In this document: positions 16,844 to 18,352 of the stretch, piece by piece
Layout: the number at the start of each line of letters is the position of its first letter
Position numbering within the stretch: position 1 is the first letter of the stretch
DNA from: a candidate division CSSED10-310 bacterium
GTDB taxonomy: Bacteria > CSSED10-310 > JAFGJC01
Direction: 5' to 3'
Assembly (NCBI GenBank): GCA_016929305.1
Contig: JAFGJC010000434.1
Coordinates: 1-18,352, forward strand
Length of the DNA stretch: 18,352 nucleotides
The notes under the pieces: model-generated
Told to the model about the DNA's origin: nothing
The model's database searches: none
What the model saw: the letters and a program-made list of their open reading frames with translations, nothing else
Program-made: the position numbers and the translations under genes

Positions 16844-17247
16844 CACCGGTCCAATCCATTCATAAACACCGGATATGAACGGTGGTTCAATTGAGGATGA
16901 TCTATGCTGAGTATCATCATGTGCCCTTCGCTGATATCCGGTCCCATTTCGAGCGTCCAGGTAAATTCAGGCTCCGCTTCGATACCGGCATCATCGGGAA
17001 CCGGCAGAGGCGAAACGATTTCATCCTGAAGGTTTTCCCTGACGATGTATGCTTCCAGCGATTGCGCAATCAATGCGCGCCGAACCTGTAACTCCGACCG
17101 GTACACCGCATCGGTATATGTCCGGAATAGCGTGAAAATACCCATAAAGGCGATACCGGTAAACACAATCGCCAACAGCACATCCACCAATGAAAATCCG
17201 TTTGACGTTACAGTTACACGGAAGTGAGTCATATTTGACGGCTTCAT
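16843..17247 (-). CDS. gspI: GspI-like minor pseudopilin
   Basis: A 134-residue prepilin-like protein and first gene of the minus-strand secretion block. A 17-residue leader ending SNG precedes FSLVDVLLAIVFTGIAFMG, so mature position 5 is Asp rather than the nearly invariant Glu. Size, its position before the GspJ-like gene and the pattern FTWTLEMG in the C-terminal half fit GspI, or PilV if the system is pilus-like. It should be cleaved and N-methylated by a prepilin peptidase encoded elsewhere. There is no clear Shine-Dalgarno site. The ATG at 17232 would give a 12-residue leader and is equally plausible. Confidence 0.75.
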   Translation of the reverse strand: MKPSNMTHFRVTVTSNGFSLVDVLLAIVFTGIAFMGIFTLFRTYTDAVYRSELQVRRALIAQSLEAYIVRENLQDEIVSPLPVPDDAGIEAEPEFTWTLEMGPDISEGHMMILSIDHPQLNHRSYPVFMNGLDR

Positions 17248-17327
17248 ACCATATTAGATTACCCGTTTATTGATTTCGTTACAAATAATCGTCTGAACCG
17301 GCGGTTTTGAAAACGTGATCCATATGC

Positions 17328-18352
17328 TTATCCATAAACATGGAAATGGTAGAGATTACAGGTGATCGGACCGTTCATGAACGCATGTTTCTGATGTGCC
17401 CGCAGACCGATTTCCCAGGCGAGTTGTTCCTGGGATGTCAGTACAGCAGCAGCCCAGCCTTTGTAATGTTCCTTCAAACGTGCGCCTAGCGTTCGGTAAA
17501 GCTCTGCAAGTTCCTCGTCACCTGCGATTCGTTCGCCATATGGGGGATTGACCGCTACAAGACCGGTGGAAACACTTCCTGCGAATGGATTGTGAAGTGC
17601 GCTCAAGGATTTCTTGGATATACTCATCTGATCGCGAAATCCTGCCGATTCGATATTTGATCTTGCCGCATCCACCGCTGCGCCGTCGCTGTCGAATGAA
17701 GCGATGGGCGGGCAGTGTTCACGCCCTTCACGGGATATCGATTTCGCGTCGTTAAGAAGGTTTTTCCACAGTTTTGGATCATGTAATTTCCAGCCGAGAA
17801 AACCGTAGTGATGCCGGAACAGACCTGATGCTGTTCCGGTCGCCATCATCGCCGCCTCGATGGCAAATGTGCCCGATCCGCACATGGGATCGACAAATGC
17901 GCCGCCGTCCCTGGCAATTGACGGCCATTTCGCCCGCAGCAGTATGGCAGCCGCCACGTTTTCCTTGATGGGTGCCGGGACGGCGACCCCCCGGTATCCC
18001 CGCTGATGCAGACTCAATCCGGAAAAATCGATAGCCATCGATGCGATATCCTTCCGGATATTCACATTGAGTAAAACATCCGGCAAATCGACGTTTACCG
18101 ACGGTCTTTTGCCGGTCTTTCTTCGGAAATAATCCGCTATGGCGTCCTTGACCACCAGCGCTGCGTATTTTGAATGGGACATGGCTGATCCATGAAGCGT
18201 GCAGCGCACGGCAAACGTTCGTTGAAGCGAAAAATGATCGGTCCAGGGTATGGCGAAAACGTGACGATAAAGATCCTCACGGGTCCGGCAGGGGAACCGG
18301 TCGATCTCCAGAAGCACGCGGTTGGCTGTCCGCGACCACAGACATGCCATAT
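17328..18352 (-). CDS. rlmL: RlmL-type THUMP-associated rRNA methyltransferase, N-terminus cut by the window
   Basis: The C-terminal 340 or so residues of a class I SAM-dependent RNA methyltransferase of the RlmL/YpsC group (N2-methylation of a 23S rRNA guanine in characterised members). The visible N-terminal part (SRTANRVLLEIDRFPCRT, then RTFAVRCTL) matches the interior of the ferredoxin-like/THUMP region, so I expect some 40-50 residues beyond the right edge. The Met codon at 18350 is probably internal. SAM-binding motif I is DPMCGSGTFAIEAAMMA (about 154-170) and the catalytic motif is NPPYGER (268-274). It lacks the RlmK half found in E. coli RlmKL. It lies 80 nt upstream of the pseudopilin operon on the same strand and is probably unrelated in function. 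Confidence 0.9.
   Translation of the reverse strand, partial: MACLWSRTANRVLLEIDRFPCRTREDLYRHVFAIPWTDHFSLQRTFAVRCTLHGSAMSHSKYAALVVKDAIADYFRRKTGKRPSVNVDLPDVLLNVNIRKDIASMAIDFSGLSLHQRGYRGVAVPAPIKENVAAAILLRAKWPSIARDGGAFVDPMCGSGTFAIEAAMMATGTASGLFRHHYGFLGWKLHDPKLWKNLLNDAKSISREGREHCPPIASFDSDGAAVDAARSNIESAGFRDQMSISKKSLSALHNPFAGSVSTGLVAVNPPYGERIAGDEELAELYRTLGARLKEHYKGWAAAVLTSQEQLAWEIGLRAHQKHAFMNGPITCNLYHFHVYG

Noticed and set aside
17256..17284. Promoter-like pair on the minus strand before the pseudopilin operon (TTGTAA, 17 nt, TAATCT).
   Set aside because: Only 4 of 6 and 3 of 6 consensus bases match, and it would start RNA almost at the ATG. Too weak to call.

Overview
The window is about 18.3 kb of tightly packed bacterial chromosome with no gene-free stretch over 100 bases and no tRNA, rRNA, CRISPR array or insertion sequence that I can see. 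The genes point to a Gram-negative (diderm) bacterium: type II secretion pseudopilins with their ATPase and platform protein, a WecA-type lipid carrier transferase, an O-antigen-ligase/polymerase-type protein and a secreted gingipain-like (family C25) cysteine peptidase. The mix would suit an uncultured deltaproteobacterial or FCB-type lineage, but nothing here fixes the phylum.

Left part, plus strand (1-6954): a 1318-residue secreted C25 peptidase with its catalytic His/Cys pair in place. It is followed after 4 nt by a compact set of peptide-natural-product (RiPP) genes: a PqqD-like recognition protein, a radical SAM/SPASM maturase, a 59-residue Cys-containing peptide overlapping the 3' end of the maturase gene, an HPr-kinase-like protein and an S26-type serine peptidase that starts right at the kinase stop codon. 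The small peptide looks like the precursor. It has a leader with a YxxPxL motif, a three-cysteine C-terminal part and a terminal serine.

Middle part, plus strand (6951-12406): the run continues with almost no gaps into surface-polysaccharide genes. These are a UDP-GlcNAc 2-epimerase (WecB), a WecA-like sugar-1-phosphate transferase fused to a GAF-like region and a degenerate receiver domain, and an O-antigen ligase/Wzy-like membrane protein with a long TPR tail. The spacing suggests that the C25, RiPP and polysaccharide genes form one transcription unit, which raises the idea that the modified peptide acts in, or with, the polysaccharide layer.

Right part, minus strand: a type II secretion block read as gspI-gspJ-gspK(short)-gspE-gspF (17247 down to 12413) with overlapping or nearly touching genes. 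Its end converges on the plus-strand run with only 6 bases between the two stop codons. Upstream on the same strand is the C-terminal part of an RlmL-type THUMP-associated rRNA methyltransferase that runs off the window edge.

The most noteworthy item is the 3975-6954 peptide cassette, which combines a lasso-like leader motif and an HprK-like kinase with a radical SAM maturase and no lasso cyclase, set between a gingipain-like protease and polysaccharide genes.
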